A stretch of 48,112 nucleotides of DNA from Candidatus Bathyarchaeota archaeon (GCA_005888735.1 VBBN01000029.1:78564-126675); one strand, 5' to 3'; shown: positions 1 to 9,143, numbered from the stretch's first letter. The notes: a model not told the origin generated them from the sequence alone. Made by a program: numbers and translations.

Positions 1-224
1 CTTTCCTCAAGGGATTGAGTGATGAGGTCTCCTTCTTTCTCTAGCGCGCTTATTCTCGCCGTGTAGCTGTCGACATCGGCCACGCCATTCTTTGTCCCCG
101 ACAGGATCTTGACGAGTAGCTCAAGTGATTCCTCTCCCAACCGGGCTAGTTCTTCAATGCGTGAGAAAGCCTCTTTCTCACCCGGCTGGAAGAAGTTCTT
201 GACACGTCGGACTACTTGGTTCAC
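1..224 (-). CDS. DUF47/PhoU-like protein, N-terminal part
   Basis: The first 74 codons of a minus-strand gene that leaves the window at base 1. Reading from GTG at 224 the protein starts VNQVVRRVKNFFQPGEKEAF and continues with helices rich in E, L and K (about residues 20-74). The FFxPxE start followed by a long helix matches the DUF47 family, PhoU-like helical-bundle proteins usually paired with Pit-type phosphate transporters. No in-frame ATG, GTG or TTG occurs just upstream, and AAGGGA lies before the GTG. Family identity rests on about 70 residues, and the partner gene would lie outside the window. Confidence 0.6.
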   Translation of the reverse strand, partial: MNQVVRRVKNFFQPGEKEAFSRIEELARLGEESLELLVKILSGTKNGVADVDSYTARISALEKEGDLITQSLEE

Positions 225-317
225 GCTTTTTCCCTTCGGGCTCCTTGTTCAACTGGAGGTCTACCAGAACGTGGCAGTGGTTACAAAAGAGTGCTGTTCT
301 CTATAACTCGGCGGAAG

Positions 318-1616
318 TTACAGTCTCAGAATCAGAATAAGGTTCGCGATGGCGAGGTCCAACAGTGTTAGGGGAACCGACTGTTTCGCGAACTTGGAGA
401 AGGTTAGTCTCTTTCGCGGCTTGTTCAAGATACTGAGGGCGACCAGGTTCGAGGCCGTTCCTACAGGTGTCGCCATTCCGCCGATGGCGGTGCCTACAGC
501 GAGCGCCCAAGCCAGTGGCGCAAGCGGAATGCCTGCGGTGTTGGACATGGACGTTATCACCGGAACGAACACTGTCACTAGCGGAACATTGTCCACTACT
601 TGGGAGATGAGGGCGGATAACCAAAGCACGAGTGTGACGGAAAGAGCAAGGTTTCCATTGGAGACCTGCAACATCTGGACCCCGGCTTGACCGAGCACTC
701 CAGTTCTTGAAAGAGAGGCCACGAGGAGAAAGAGCCCACCGAAGAAGGCGAAAATTTCCCAGTCTATACGCGCGAGGACATGCTGGATTTCAGAGTGACG
801 TGAGGATTCGTAGACGAGTATTAGGAATGCTGGAAGGAGGGTTGCAAGAGCGGCTGAAACCCCCAGGAAGTTATGGACGATTAGAAACGCGACAGCCAAA
901 CTCAAGGAGACGAGGCTTACCTGAAGGAGGCCTTTGTCCTTCACCGCTTCCAAGGGATCTCGAAGGAGCGCGGGCCGCTTCTGCCTGCGCCGAGCAACAG
1001 CCTCCTTGTGGAGAAAATCATGGCTCTTCAGATACAGAAGGCTGGAGTTAACCGCCAGGGCGGCCAAAGCGATGGGGGCGGTGTTCTCAAGGAACTTGTT
1101 GAAACTGAGATTCAAGGATGAACCAATGATGACATTGGTCGGGTCGCCTACCATCGTGGCGAGACCCCCCACGTTGGCTGCGAGAACTTCTGATATTACG
1201 AATGGGACGGGGTCGATTTCCAGGCCCTCAAACACCTCAATTGTTAACGGTACGATGAACAGTGCCACCGTTACAATGTCTAGGAGTGACGCCATGCCCG
1301 CGGTCATCAGGGGCAGCAGTACGTACATTCGAACGGGGTGAGAGTCAACTGATTTGGCGAGGCGAAGGCCCATCCATTCGAAGAAGCCTGCCTCGCGGAG
1401 GGACGAGGCTATGATGAACATGCCTAGGAGCACCGCGAGCGCGGTCCAGTTGATCGCCGCGAAAATCTCCGACTCGGCGAGGACCCCCGTCCCAACCATC
1501 AGCGTAGCCCCGAGGACAGCAGCCGAAGGCTTGTGGAACTTGTCGGAGAGGATCAGCACGTATGTTCCGATGAAGACTCCGATGACGATGAGTGTCGTGG
1601 CAGCTGAAAGCGCCAA
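318..1616 (-). CDS. ArsB/NhaD-type ion permease
   Basis: A 432-residue polytopic membrane protein of the ion-transporter superfamily (ArsB, NhaD, CitMHS). About eleven or twelve hydrophobic segments cover nearly the whole length. Two inverted-repeat signatures are visible: GDPTNVIIG near residue 160 and ATPVGTASNLVALS near residue 390, the paired re-entrant motifs of this superfamily. VVDNVPLVTVF precedes the second. Possible substrates are Na+/H+, arsenite or a dicarboxylate, and the sequence does not decide among them. No arsR or arsC neighbour is seen. Start is TTG at 1616; a TATA-like box at 1641-1650 on the same strand sits about 30 bases upstream, implying a leaderless message and supporting the TTG. 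Confidence 0.88.
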   Translation of the reverse strand: MALSAATTLIVIGVFIGTYVLILSDKFHKPSAAVLGATLMVGTGVLAESEIFAAINWTALAVLLGMFIIASSLREAGFFEWMGLRLAKSVDSHPVRMYVLLPLMTAGMASLLDIVTVALFIVPLTIEVFEGLEIDPVPFVISEVLAANVGGLATMVGDPTNVIIGSSLNLSFNKFLENTAPIALAALAVNSSLLYLKSHDFLHKEAVARRRQKRPALLRDPLEAVKDKGLLQVSLVSLSLAVAFLIVHNFLGVSAALATLLPAFLILVYESSRHSEIQHVLARIDWEIFAFFGGLFLLVASLSRTGVLGQAGVQMLQVSNGNLALSVTLVLWLSALISQVVDNVPLVTVFVPVITSMSNTAGIPLAPLAWALAVGTAIGGMATPVGTASNLVALSILNKPRKRLTFSKFAKQSVPLTLLDLAIANLILILRL

Positions 1617-1640
1617 GTCTCAGCGGCGTGGAACCGGACC

Positions 1641-1650
1641 TGATAAAAAG
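1641..1650 (-). promoter_or_regulatory. TATA box of the ArsB/NhaD permease
   Basis: On the minus strand this reads CTTTTTATCA, a good archaeal box A. Its centre is about 30 bases from the TTG at 1616, so transcription would begin at or next to the start codon. Confidence 0.55.
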
Positions 1651-1697
1651 TCCTCTTAGAGTCAAGAGCTGACTCAGAGTCGATTTACATCCTTGAA

Positions 1698-2801
1698 CTA
1701 TTCGACCTTGACAACCATCTCTTCTCGGTAGCTCGTCAGAACCCTGCAGTATCCACGAATCTCCTCATCCAAGTGCTCGTCTCCAGTGTCAACTATCAAT
1801 CGCCTTGGGCGTAGAGACACAATCTTGGTGGCTGCAGAGACGATGATCAAGTTCTGTAGCCCCACCCTGCGTAAGACGTGCGGACTGATTTGCTGGTTTC
1901 CGCGGCCGAAGAGGAAGCCCTGCCCTCCGATGGGCGACACGACAATCTTTGAGCGGCCGTCAACCAGTTTCAAAATTTCTGACTCGCTAAGGTCGACGCC
2001 GAGGATGGTGCCGTCCCCTTTCACAATGTCGACTCCCAGAAGGGTCTTCTTCACCCCGAATTCTAGCGCTACTCTCTCGACAGTTGTTCCCGGGCCTAAC
2101 ACATAGGTTGTTGCCGGGTCAGCTTCCTCTTTCACATATCTTGCGATAGCCTCAATTTCCAGGACCTCGTTAGCTATAGAAGGTGATTTCGAGGCTTGCA
2201 TCAGCGTTCCCACTTCTGGGGTAACCATGTAGCCTGCAAGTTTGACTGACAGTTTATTGGCGCGATAATCCTCCTCATTGATGTCTAGAACCTCGCCTTT
2301 CCTCGTCGAAGTTCGATGCTCCAAGAACTGGGCCACAGATTCAGCAGCAGCATGAGGACTCACCGCGAACACCGAGGAGTACACTTTGACGCCCGTTGGG
2401 ACTCCGAGAACAGGAATCGTGTCGGAGACTGCGGCTAGAATATCCTTGGCTGTTCCGTCTCCTCCGCAGAAGACCAGAAGGTCCACTGCCTGTCTCATCG
2501 TCCTTGCAACGCTTAACGTATCTCGCGCCGAGGTGGGAATTTTCACCTGCCCTACGACGTCATAGGATAAGCCGGCCAACTTTGCAGCATCTTCGCCCAT
2601 TACACCAGGTGCAACCTTGAGTCCGGTCTTGAGTCCGAAGGTCTTGAGGTGGCTGAGGAATTGGCCGGCCCTGGCAGGAGAGGTAGGTCCAGCTCCCCTC
2701 TTGATGGCTTCTTCAACTGTTCCCGGTCCGTCCGTACCCTTGAGCCCCACCGCTCCTCCCATCCCTGCAATCGGGTTGACGAGAAAGCCTAGACTTGGCA
2801 A
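1698..2801 (-). CDS. ATP-NAD kinase family protein (AcoX-like, COG3199)
   Basis: A 367-residue protein of the NAD-kinase/diacylglycerol-kinase fold. The N-terminus carries LGFLVNPIAGMGG, typical of the AcoX/COG3199 branch. The nucleotide-binding motif CGGDGTAKDIL lies near residue 112, and GVPTGVKVYSSVFA follows, where NAD kinases have a conserved GT/GVKxxS element. A glycine-rich IGGQGFLFGRGNQQIS is near residue 290. The C-terminal region is longer than in housekeeping NAD kinases, as in the AcoX group, whose substrate is not firmly known. Start is TTG at 2801. The upstream gap contains a TATA-like element and regularly spaced T-tracts. I am confident of the family, not of the reaction. Confidence 0.82.
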   Translation of the reverse strand: MPSLGFLVNPIAGMGGAVGLKGTDGPGTVEEAIKRGAGPTSPARAGQFLSHLKTFGLKTGLKVAPGVMGEDAAKLAGLSYDVVGQVKIPTSARDTLSVARTMRQAVDLLVFCGGDGTAKDILAAVSDTIPVLGVPTGVKVYSSVFAVSPHAAAESVAQFLEHRTSTRKGEVLDINEEDYRANKLSVKLAGYMVTPEVGTLMQASKSPSIANEVLEIEAIARYVKEEADPATTYVLGPGTTVERVALEFGVKKTLLGVDIVKGDGTILGVDLSESEILKLVDGRSKIVVSPIGGQGFLFGRGNQQISPHVLRRVGLQNLIIVSAATKIVSLRPRRLIVDTGDEHLDEEIRGYCRVLTSYREEMVVKVE

Positions 2802-2868
2802 GAGCTGGCGACCACGACAACCCCGAGCCTAGGCTATGAACGCTAAGAACCGACCCGCGTCGCCGGCC

Positions 2869-2916
2869 AAAAAACACCCGAAAACAGTCCCAAAACCGCA
2901 CGAAAACCGTTGAAAA
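2869..2916. repeat. Phased A-tracts, candidate curved DNA
   Basis: Runs of four or more A on the plus strand occur at 2869-2874, 2881-2884, 2892-2895, 2903-2906 and 2913-2916. Most spacings are 10-11 bases, near the helical repeat, as expected for intrinsically bent DNA. On the minus strand they are T-tracts just after ileS, so they could equally be a multi-T transcription terminator. Confidence 0.5.
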
Positions 2917-2937
2917 CGGTCATTTCCCTTCGTGCAG

Positions 2938-2950
2938 ACTATATAAAGAC
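2938..2950 (-). promoter_or_regulatory. TATA-like element upstream of the COG3199 gene
   Basis: On the minus strand this reads GTCTTTATATAGT, close to the archaeal box A consensus. The predicted start near 2915 would leave a leader of roughly 110 bases before the TTG at 2801. The core is nearly palindromic, so orientation is inferred from the downstream gene. Confidence 0.45.
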
Positions 2951-3008
2951 GGGGAAGGGGGTAACGAGACCAAATCGGCGTTTTTGAACGTGCCCCGAGA
3001 AGCTTAGT

Positions 3009-6000
3009 CTATCTTCCTACAACCCCTATTCCCATCTGATAGTTCTGGCCGTCCAGGACCCATTGTTCATCCATCTGAGCCCTCGGCTTGGGCTCTCCCG
3101 GCCGCAGGAGGCGTAGTGTCTTGGCTCTGATTTCTTCCATCAAGTACTCTCGATTGTCTTCCAGCCAGTCAAGCTTCCGCGTGTCCGGAATCATAACATA
3201 TGCCTCAACAAAAGCGTCGACTCTCAAGTCGAGCCGCTTTCTCATCTCCTGCAGCCGTCGGACCATCTCCCGGACAAAGCCCTCTTGGGCTAGTGCGTCC
3301 GGGATCGTAAGGTCAACATAGACCCTCCCATGTTCAAAACTGCCCGAGGCGTAGTTCTCCGGCATCTCTTCCCGGAAGGAAACCATGCGATCCGTGATCC
3401 GGTATGTTTTTCCATTTAGTTCAAGTGTGTAGGGACGACCTTCGCTGATGGTCTTGTAGATTCCTCGGCCGTCAAGTCTCCTGAGCCTGTCAGCGACTTC
3501 GTTCGCTTCCTGGCGGAAGGCAGGTCCGAGACCCTTGTAGTTAGGCTCCACCAATAGTTTCGCGAGCTGTTTCTCTTCTTTGAGGCCGACGAGCTGGATT
3601 TCCTTGGTGTTAGCCGTCTGGAGCAACAGCGCGCGCAGATTTTTCACGACGCTTCTCGCCATGGGTTTCTCCGTGACCACTAGGACTTTCGACACAGGCT
3701 GGCGTAGCTTGAGCTTCTTGGACTGTCGAGCGGAGGCGACTGCGCCGGAAATTTGCTGGGCGAGCTTCATCTCTCCCTCCAGCTTCCTGTTTCTCCAAGC
3801 TTTCACGGGTTTTGGCCAGGAGAGCATGTGGACTGTTTTAGGACTGGAAGGCTCAGTATTTCGGAGTGCTTCCTGGTAGAGCTTCTCTACGATGAAGGGT
3901 GTGAATGGGGCCGAAAGGTTGAGCCATCTTTTCAGAGCATAGTAGAGAACCGCGTAGGCGGCAAGCTTGTCCTTGCTCTCTCTTTCCTGCCAAAACCTTC
4001 TTCGTACGAGACGAACATACCAGTGGCTCAAATCCTCTACCAAGAACCCTTCCAATTCTCGAACCGCTTTGTGAACCTCCATGTTCGCCATGCTTTGATT
4101 GACGGTCTCTGTAAGAGACTCAGTCCTCGCTACAAGCCACTTGTCCTCAGGTCTCAGCCGCTTCCATAATCTTCGAACAGGCCACAGTGACGGCCGGAAT
4201 CGGTCTAGGTTCATGTAGAGGGTCGCAAAGGAAAAGACGTTCCAGACAACTTGCAGGTCTCTCGCAGATGATTCAACCCCGCTCCAGGAGAATCGAAAGT
4301 CCTCCCAGACCGTGGACTGCAGTGTATACCATCGGAGGGCGTCTCGGCCGTATTTCTCTATGACCGACTCAGGGGCGATTATGTTTCCTCTTGACTTGCT
4401 CATCTTCTCTCCTCCCTCGTCCAGTGCGTGTCCGTGCATCAGCACAGTCTTGTACGGACAGCGGTCAAAGGCCACAATTCCCGAGCCCAGCTGACTGTAA
4501 AACCAGCCACGGGTCTGGTCGTGCGCTTCGATGATCAATTCTGCCGGCCACCAAGCTTTCAACTCCCTAGAATTTCCCGGATATCCTAGGTCCGCCCACG
4601 ACGCTGTTCCCGAGTCTAACCATACGTCAACAATGTCGGGTTCACGCCTCGCTGTCCCGGGGCAGGCTTTGCATCGCAACAAGACTTGGTCGACACCATT
4701 GCGGTGCAGTTCGAGACTCTTCGATAGCGAGCCCGTCGCCAGTTTTCTCAGTTCGGCTTTCGATCCGACGACTGTCAGTTTTCCGCACTTCTCGCATGTC
4801 CACACGGGCAGCGGGACGCCCCAGTACCGCTGTCGTGATATGACCCAGTCTCGTGCTCCTGTGAGCCAGTCGTGGAATCGTTTGCTTCCGGCCCATTCCG
4901 GGACCCACCGGATTTTCTTGTTCTCCCGCAGCATCTTTTCCTTGAACGCGGTTACTTTGATGAACCACTGTTCAGTGGCGCGCAGTAACAAGGCGGTCTT
5001 GCAACGCCAGCAGTGCGGATAGGAGTGTTCTATCGTCTCCTCTTTCCACAACAATCCCTTCCGTCTAAGGTCTTCTACGATCACATCGTTGGACTCTCGT
5101 GCTGGTTGGCCAGCGTATTTTCCTGCTTCCTTCGTGAAACGTCCTGAAGCGTCGACCGGTGATAGAATTGGAAGGCCGTACTGCTTTCCGACCTCGAAGT
5201 CTTCCTCACCGTGTCCCGGGGCGGTGTGGACTGCTCCTGTCCCCTCAAGCATCGACACGTGTGCAGAGCTCAACAGGACCTTGTGGGTTTTCGGATCGTC
5301 ATCCAAACCTGTCTCTTCAAGGAGAGGTGCATGGTACTTTGCCCCCTCTAGTTTTCGTCCCTGAAACTCGGAGAGAACCTTGTGCGGCTGTTCTCCGATA
5401 ACCGCTTGGACTCTCGCCTTGGCCAAAACGAGTTTCTCACCGTTCACTTCAACGAGCACGTACGTTTCGTCAGGGTGAAGCATCACTCCAAGGTTCGCCG
5501 GTAGAGTCCACGGTGTTGTGGTCCAGATGAGGATAGACTCGTCAGGCTTCTCGATTAGCGGGAGTTTGACATAGATGGAGTGGTCCCGGACTGTCCGGTA
5601 CTCGTCCGTGACTTCGTATCCTGCTAGTGCTGTCTCGCAGCGGGGACACCAGTGAACGACCCGCAGTCCTTTGGAGAGGAGGAGTTTCTCGTGCGCGCGT
5701 TTGATTGTCCACCATACCGATTCGATGTAATCGTCATGGTAGGTGATGTAGGGCTTGTCCCAGTCCATCCAGACTCCGACGTTCTTGAACTCGCGCGTTT
5801 GGGTAGCGACGAATTTTTGTGCGTAGGCTTTGCATTCTTCGATGAAACGAGCTACTCCAACAACGTTCTCGATATCTTTCTTCGAAGTGAGCTTGAGATT
5901 CTTCTCAACCTGAACCTCGATTGGTAGGCCGTGACAGTCGAAGCCGGGCTGGTCGCGGACATTGTAGCCTCTCATCCTCCAATAACGGATGAACGTGTCT

Positions 6001-6206
6001 TTGAGGACCTTATTCCACGCCGTCCCCACATGGAGGGGAGCGGTCACGTAGGGTGGGCCGTCTAGGAAGTAGAATCTCGGGCGTTTGACAAGTCTCTTCT
6101 TCGTCTTCTCGTAGCTACGGTGTGTCTTCCACCAGTCGAGAACCTCTTCCTCCACTCTCTGGGGCTTGTAGTCCCGACTTAGCTTGCCGACTGTTCCCCG
6201 GCTCAA
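3009..6206 (-). CDS. ileS: Isoleucyl-tRNA synthetase
   Basis: Full-length cytoplasmic enzyme (1065 residues) that charges tRNA-Ile with isoleucine. The class I signature appears as APLHVGTAWNK near residue 59, the HxGT variant of HIGH seen in archaeal IleRS. The KMSKS loop is present as GGEKMSKSRGN near residue 600. The CP1 editing region includes WTTTPWTLPAN near residue 230. Zinc-type pairs CEKCGK and CKAC lie between about residues 470 and 520. An anticodon-binding helical domain and C-terminal extension follow. Start is TTG at 6206: the overlapping ATG just upstream is out of frame and hits a stop at once. The gene stands alone, with the aminotransferase gene ending about 80 bases upstream. 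Confidence 0.97.
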   Translation of the reverse strand: MSRGTVGKLSRDYKPQRVEEEVLDWWKTHRSYEKTKKRLVKRPRFYFLDGPPYVTAPLHVGTAWNKVLKDTFIRYWRMRGYNVRDQPGFDCHGLPIEVQVEKNLKLTSKKDIENVVGVARFIEECKAYAQKFVATQTREFKNVGVWMDWDKPYITYHDDYIESVWWTIKRAHEKLLLSKGLRVVHWCPRCETALAGYEVTDEYRTVRDHSIYVKLPLIEKPDESILIWTTTPWTLPANLGVMLHPDETYVLVEVNGEKLVLAKARVQAVIGEQPHKVLSEFQGRKLEGAKYHAPLLEETGLDDDPKTHKVLLSSAHVSMLEGTGAVHTAPGHGEEDFEVGKQYGLPILSPVDASGRFTKEAGKYAGQPARESNDVIVEDLRRKGLLWKEETIEHSYPHCWRCKTALLLRATEQWFIKVTAFKEKMLRENKKIRWVPEWAGSKRFHDWLTGARDWVISRQRYWGVPLPVWTCEKCGKLTVVGSKAELRKLATGSLSKSLELHRNGVDQVLLRCKACPGTARREPDIVDVWLDSGTASWADLGYPGNSRELKAWWPAELIIEAHDQTRGWFYSQLGSGIVAFDRCPYKTVLMHGHALDEGGEKMSKSRGNIIAPESVIEKYGRDALRWYTLQSTVWEDFRFSWSGVESSARDLQVVWNVFSFATLYMNLDRFRPSLWPVRRLWKRLRPEDKWLVARTESLTETVNQSMANMEVHKAVRELEGFLVEDLSHWYVRLVRRRFWQERESKDKLAAYAVLYYALKRWLNLSAPFTPFIVEKLYQEALRNTEPSSPKTVHMLSWPKPVKAWRNRKLEGEMKLAQQISGAVASARQSKKLKLRQPVSKVLVVTEKPMARSVVKNLRALLLQTANTKEIQLVGLKEEKQLAKLLVEPNYKGLGPAFRQEANEVADRLRRLDGRGIYKTISEGRPYTLELNGKTYRITDRMVSFREEMPENYASGSFEHGRVYVDLTIPDALAQEGFVREMVRRLQEMRKRLDLRVDAFVEAYVMIPDTRKLDWLEDNREYLMEEIRAKTLRLLRPGEPKPRAQMDEQWVLDGQNYQMGIGVVGR

Positions 6207-6287
6207 GCCATGAAAACTCCAGAAGGGTCTGCGGAATCGAAGGTCTCAAACCTCATCTTCGACACCAGCCCATCTTCTCTTAAAAAC

Positions 6288-7475
6288 CTAGAGCCGTCTA
6301 AACCGTCGCAGCCGCTCAGCCGCTATCCTAATCGTCTGAGGCATTTTCGAGAAGGAGAACCTGAGGGTCAGTCTCCCAGTGGACGGATTGTGGAAGAAGC
6401 TTGAGCCAGGAACGCTACCAACTCCAATTCGTTTGATGAGCATCTCAGCGAGCTTTCTATCGTTCCTGAACCCTGTCGAGCGTATATCGGTCCAGATGTA
6501 GTAAGCACCCTCAGGCTTGAAACATTTGAACCCAGCCTCCTCCAAAACTTTCAACAACAATCCTCTACTCTCATCATATGTTGCACGTAGAGACTTGTAG
6601 TATGACTCGGGCAGCTTGAGCGCCGAGAGGCAGGCCTCTTGGAGGGGTGTGGGGGCGCAGACCGTGAGAAAATCATGAACTTTCCTTATCGCGCTTGACA
6701 GCTCCTTCCGTGCAATCACATAGCCGACCCGCCAGCCAGTGGCGCTGTACGTTTTCGAGAAGCCAGAGATTGTTATGGTCCTCTCTCCCATCCCATCCAA
6801 GCTCGCGATACTCGTGTGACTCAAACCGTCGTAGATGATGTGCTCGTAGATCTCATCGGTTATGGCGAAGGCGTCATAGTCCTGGCATAGGTCACGGATT
6901 ATTTTCAGCTCCTCACGCCTGAAGACTCGGCCTGTAGGATTGTGAGGCGTGTTGACAATTATCGCCTTTGTTTTTCGGCTGAAGACATTCTTCAGAGATT
7001 CCTCTTCAATCTCGAACTCGGGAGGCGCGAGCTTGACGTAACGGCACTTTGCCCCTGATAAGATCGTGTCGGGTCCGTAGTTTTCATAGAAGGGCTCAGG
7101 GATCACAACTTCATCTCCGGGATTCAACAGGGCGAGCAGAGTGGAGATCATTCCTTCGGTCGTTCCACATGTGACTGTTACCTCGCTCTCAGGGTTGCAC
7201 TTGAAATGGTTGAAACGTTTCACTTTTCTTGAAATGGCTTGTCTCAGCTCTGGGGACCCACGGGTGATTGAGTACTGATTGTAGCCGCTGTTGATCGCCT
7301 TGATGGCGGACTGTTTTACCCGTGCTGGGGGGTCGAAATCGGGAAAGCCCTGAGCGAGGTTGATTGCATTGTTAGCCTGGCAGAGTCTGGTCATTTCTCG
7401 GATAACAGATTCGGTGAAGCCCTCTGCCCTTCTCGCCGGTCCCTTCATGACGAGGCGCTTTGAAAGACGGCCCAA
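6288..7475 (-). CDS. PLP-dependent class I/II aminotransferase
   Basis: A 395-residue fold-type I aminotransferase of the aspartate/kynurenine/methionine group. Visible landmarks: AQGFPDFDPP near residue 40, CGTTEGM near 103, NTPHNPTGRVF near 175, DEIYEHIIYD near 208, the PLP-lysine motif SGFSKTYSATGWR near 240, and a terminal substrate arginine in LTLRFSFSKM. It moves an amino group between an amino acid and 2-oxoglutarate or another oxoacid. The amino-acid specificity cannot be read from sequence. Start taken as TTG at 7475, because the RLSKR segment it adds is typical of family N-termini. ATG at 7448 is the alternative. Confidence 0.9.
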   Translation of the reverse strand: MGRLSKRLVMKGPARRAEGFTESVIREMTRLCQANNAINLAQGFPDFDPPARVKQSAIKAINSGYNQYSITRGSPELRQAISRKVKRFNHFKCNPESEVTVTCGTTEGMISTLLALLNPGDEVVIPEPFYENYGPDTILSGAKCRYVKLAPPEFEIEEESLKNVFSRKTKAIIVNTPHNPTGRVFRREELKIIRDLCQDYDAFAITDEIYEHIIYDGLSHTSIASLDGMGERTITISGFSKTYSATGWRVGYVIARKELSSAIRKVHDFLTVCAPTPLQEACLSALKLPESYYKSLRATYDESRGLLLKVLEEAGFKCFKPEGAYYIWTDIRSTGFRNDRKLAEMLIKRIGVGSVPGSSFFHNPSTGRLTLRFSFSKMPQTIRIAAERLRRFRRL

Positions 7476-7572
7476 GTAAGCCTTCTTCGAAAGAATCCCA
7501 TCTGCTCTAAGGAGTCGGGCTCGGGTTTACCGGATAGTATTGGGAGCCTTGGAGACGACCTTCGCGGTGGGG

Positions 7573-7583
7573 CTAAATAAAAG
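7573..7583 (+). promoter_or_regulatory. TATA box of the DUF1428 gene
   Basis: CTAAATAAAAG lies about 33 bases before ATG at 7612, with a purine-rich AAGGAAGGAG in between that could act as a ribosome-binding site. Promoter and start support each other. Confidence 0.5.
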
Positions 7584-7611
7584 CCGGTCGTGGAAGGAAG
7601 GAGTCGAATCG

Positions 7612-8004
7612 ATGGCATACTGCTCCGTCTTCTTGTACCGGGTCCCCAAGAAGAAAGCGGAAGCCTTCCAGGCGGCGATAAAGCCGATAATGAAACTGTT
7701 CGAGGACGCCGGATGCCTCTCAGAAGAACTCCTCCGCCCCAAGGACATGTCCGGCAGGTTCGGAGCGATGAGTCTGACCCCAGCAGTGGGACTGTCCGAC
7801 TCGGAGGAATTATGGATTGAGATAGCAAGGTTCAAGGACGCTGCCCACATGAAAGATGTTCACGCCAAAGTGGCCAAGAACGAGGACCTCGAGAGACATC
7901 ACTCACGGTTTGACATGCTCATCTCCGGAAAACAAGTCTATCATGCGGAATTCGAATCAATACCATACCGGTCCCATGGAGCCGTGATAACGCAACGAGT
8001 CTAG
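7612..8004 (+). CDS. DUF1428 family protein
   Basis: A 130-residue soluble alpha/beta protein beginning MAYCSVFLYRVPKKKAEAF, the recognisable start of the DUF1428 (YbaA-like) family. These are small dimeric ferredoxin-fold proteins of unknown function related to the ABM/EthD superfamily. The frame is open further upstream, but homology, the AAGGAAGGAG stretch and the TATA element all favour ATG at 7612. It is divergent from the aminotransferase gene. The end of the protein, HGAVITQRV, is hydrophilic and shows nothing unusual. Confidence 0.8.
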   Translation: MAYCSVFLYRVPKKKAEAFQAAIKPIMKLFEDAGCLSEELLRPKDMSGRFGAMSLTPAVGLSDSEELWIEIARFKDAAHMKDVHAKVAKNEDLERHHSRFDMLISGKQVYHAEFESIPYRSHGAVITQRV

Positions 8005-8104
8005 GACGATGACTAGAATCCAAACGCGCACAAATAGGTGAGCTACGATTTTTTCCATCACACAATCTCTTTCAATTGTCACTGACTTTCTCAAAGCAGG
8101 TCGG

Positions 8105-8476
8105 ATGCTTGCCGTCTCTGGCAAGACCACCGTTACTCCTTCCTTGCACGGCGAAAAATATCTCAAGAGACTTCTCTGGTATCTCCTCGGTGGAACCAGA
8201 GGCGGGGCGAACAGGGCCGAGATTCTCAAAGCCCTGCTCGATCGGCCGTTGAACGCGAACCAGCTAGCGGAAAAACTCAGGGTCGACTACAAAACAATAC
8301 AGCATCACCTCAGAGTGCTGGAGGAGAATGGATTGGTGACCCCTTCTGAGAAGGGTGCGTACGGAGCGGTGATTCTTCTGACGCAGAAGATGGAGGAGGC
8401 GTTGCCTGTCTTGGAGGAAATCTGGAGTAAAATTGGAAGAACCAAGATAAGCGTGCCGAACAAGGAGGCTAGGTGA
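8105..8476 (+). CDS. ArsR-like winged helix-turn-helix regulator
   Basis: A 123-residue DNA-binding protein. Residues about 35-80 form a winged helix: RAEILKALLDRPLNANQLAE, then a recognition helix in DYKTIQHHLRVLEENGLV and a wing. No metal-binding cysteines are present, so it is not a classical metal sensor. Just seven bases separate its stop from the start of the next gene for a small membrane protein, indicating an operon. A winged-helix gene followed by a three-helix membrane protein is a recurrent archaeal arrangement (compare haloarchaeal DUF7521 pairs), suggesting paired function. The signal is unknown. Confidence 0.82.
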   Translation: MLAVSGKTTVTPSLHGEKYLKRLLWYLLGGTRGGANRAEILKALLDRPLNANQLAEKLRVDYKTIQHHLRVLEENGLVTPSEKGAYGAVILLTQKMEEALPVLEEIWSKIGRTKISVPNKEAR

Positions 8477-8482
8477 GAAAGC

Positions 8483-8785
8483 TTGGCCTTCGCTCTCTGG
8501 GCTAGCGCGGCAGTCGCGTTTGCGAACATAGCCATGACACTGGTCCTATTGGCCATTTACACGGACACTTATCGGAAGGTTCGGTCCTCTTTCACAATGG
8601 GGCTGCTGCTCTTCGGTAGCTTCTTCGTCGTGCTTAACCTTGCCATTCTCGTCTTCTGGCTGTTTCTGTTTGAGAATGTCCGGTCCGCGGGAAGTTTCGT
8701 GGACCAGGCCTCTGTCTACATGCTCCTCGTGAACTTGGGCGAGGCCCTAGCCCTTGCCAACCTTCTCAGAGTGACCTGGAAATAG
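8483..8785 (+). CDS. Small 3-TM membrane protein paired with the regulator
   Basis: A 100-residue protein with three hydrophobic segments at about residues 4-25, 38-65 and 75-95. The loop between the first and second is short and basic (TDTYRKVRS). There is no recognisable catalytic motif. It starts at TTG 8483, six bases after the regulator's stop, so the pair is probably co-transcribed. It resembles in size and topology the membrane partners of archaeal winged-helix proteins and may act as a membrane tether or sensor for its neighbour. That role is inferred from context only. Confidence 0.65.
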   Translation: MAFALWASAAVAFANIAMTLVLLAIYTDTYRKVRSSFTMGLLLFGSFFVVLNLAILVFWLFLFENVRSAGSFVDQASVYMLLVNLGEALALANLLRVTWK

Positions 8786-9143
8786 AGAGCTTATGAGGGC
8801 CTCGGTTCGGGGCCTGTCTCGGAGTTTCAGAGCGGAGACTCCTACCCTTTGTGAGGCGAACAGCCTCACCTGCGACCGAATAGTTTCACTTCATCTGGAA
8901 TCCGCCTTGGCGGAGAGATTTGCGGATGACCCAAGTTTTTCACACTTGAAAATGGGCATTGAGGACAACACCCCCCTCCCCCCATTCCCGAACAAATTTC
9001 ACGAACAAAACTCCATTTTCAAGGGGAAAAGGGCACGGTTCGTTTCTCTTTCCAGGGCGTTTTTGGCCAATCTTGGAGGTGTTGCCAGGAGCCCTTTCCA
9101 CGGTTTCATCGAGGTCTTTTGTGAAGGGTTGCTTAGGGAAAAC
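8786..9143. other. Intergenic stretch with several hairpins, no convincing gene
   Basis: Open frames exist here but have poor composition and overlap one another in three frames. The stretch holds a perfect hairpin GTGAGGC/GCCTCAC at 8851-8857 and 8863-8869 with a five-base loop, and a smaller TCCGC/GCGGA hairpin near 8901-8914. It could encode a structured RNA or simply be the region between two transcription units. Motifs of RNase P RNA or SRP RNA were sought and not found. Confidence 0.4.
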
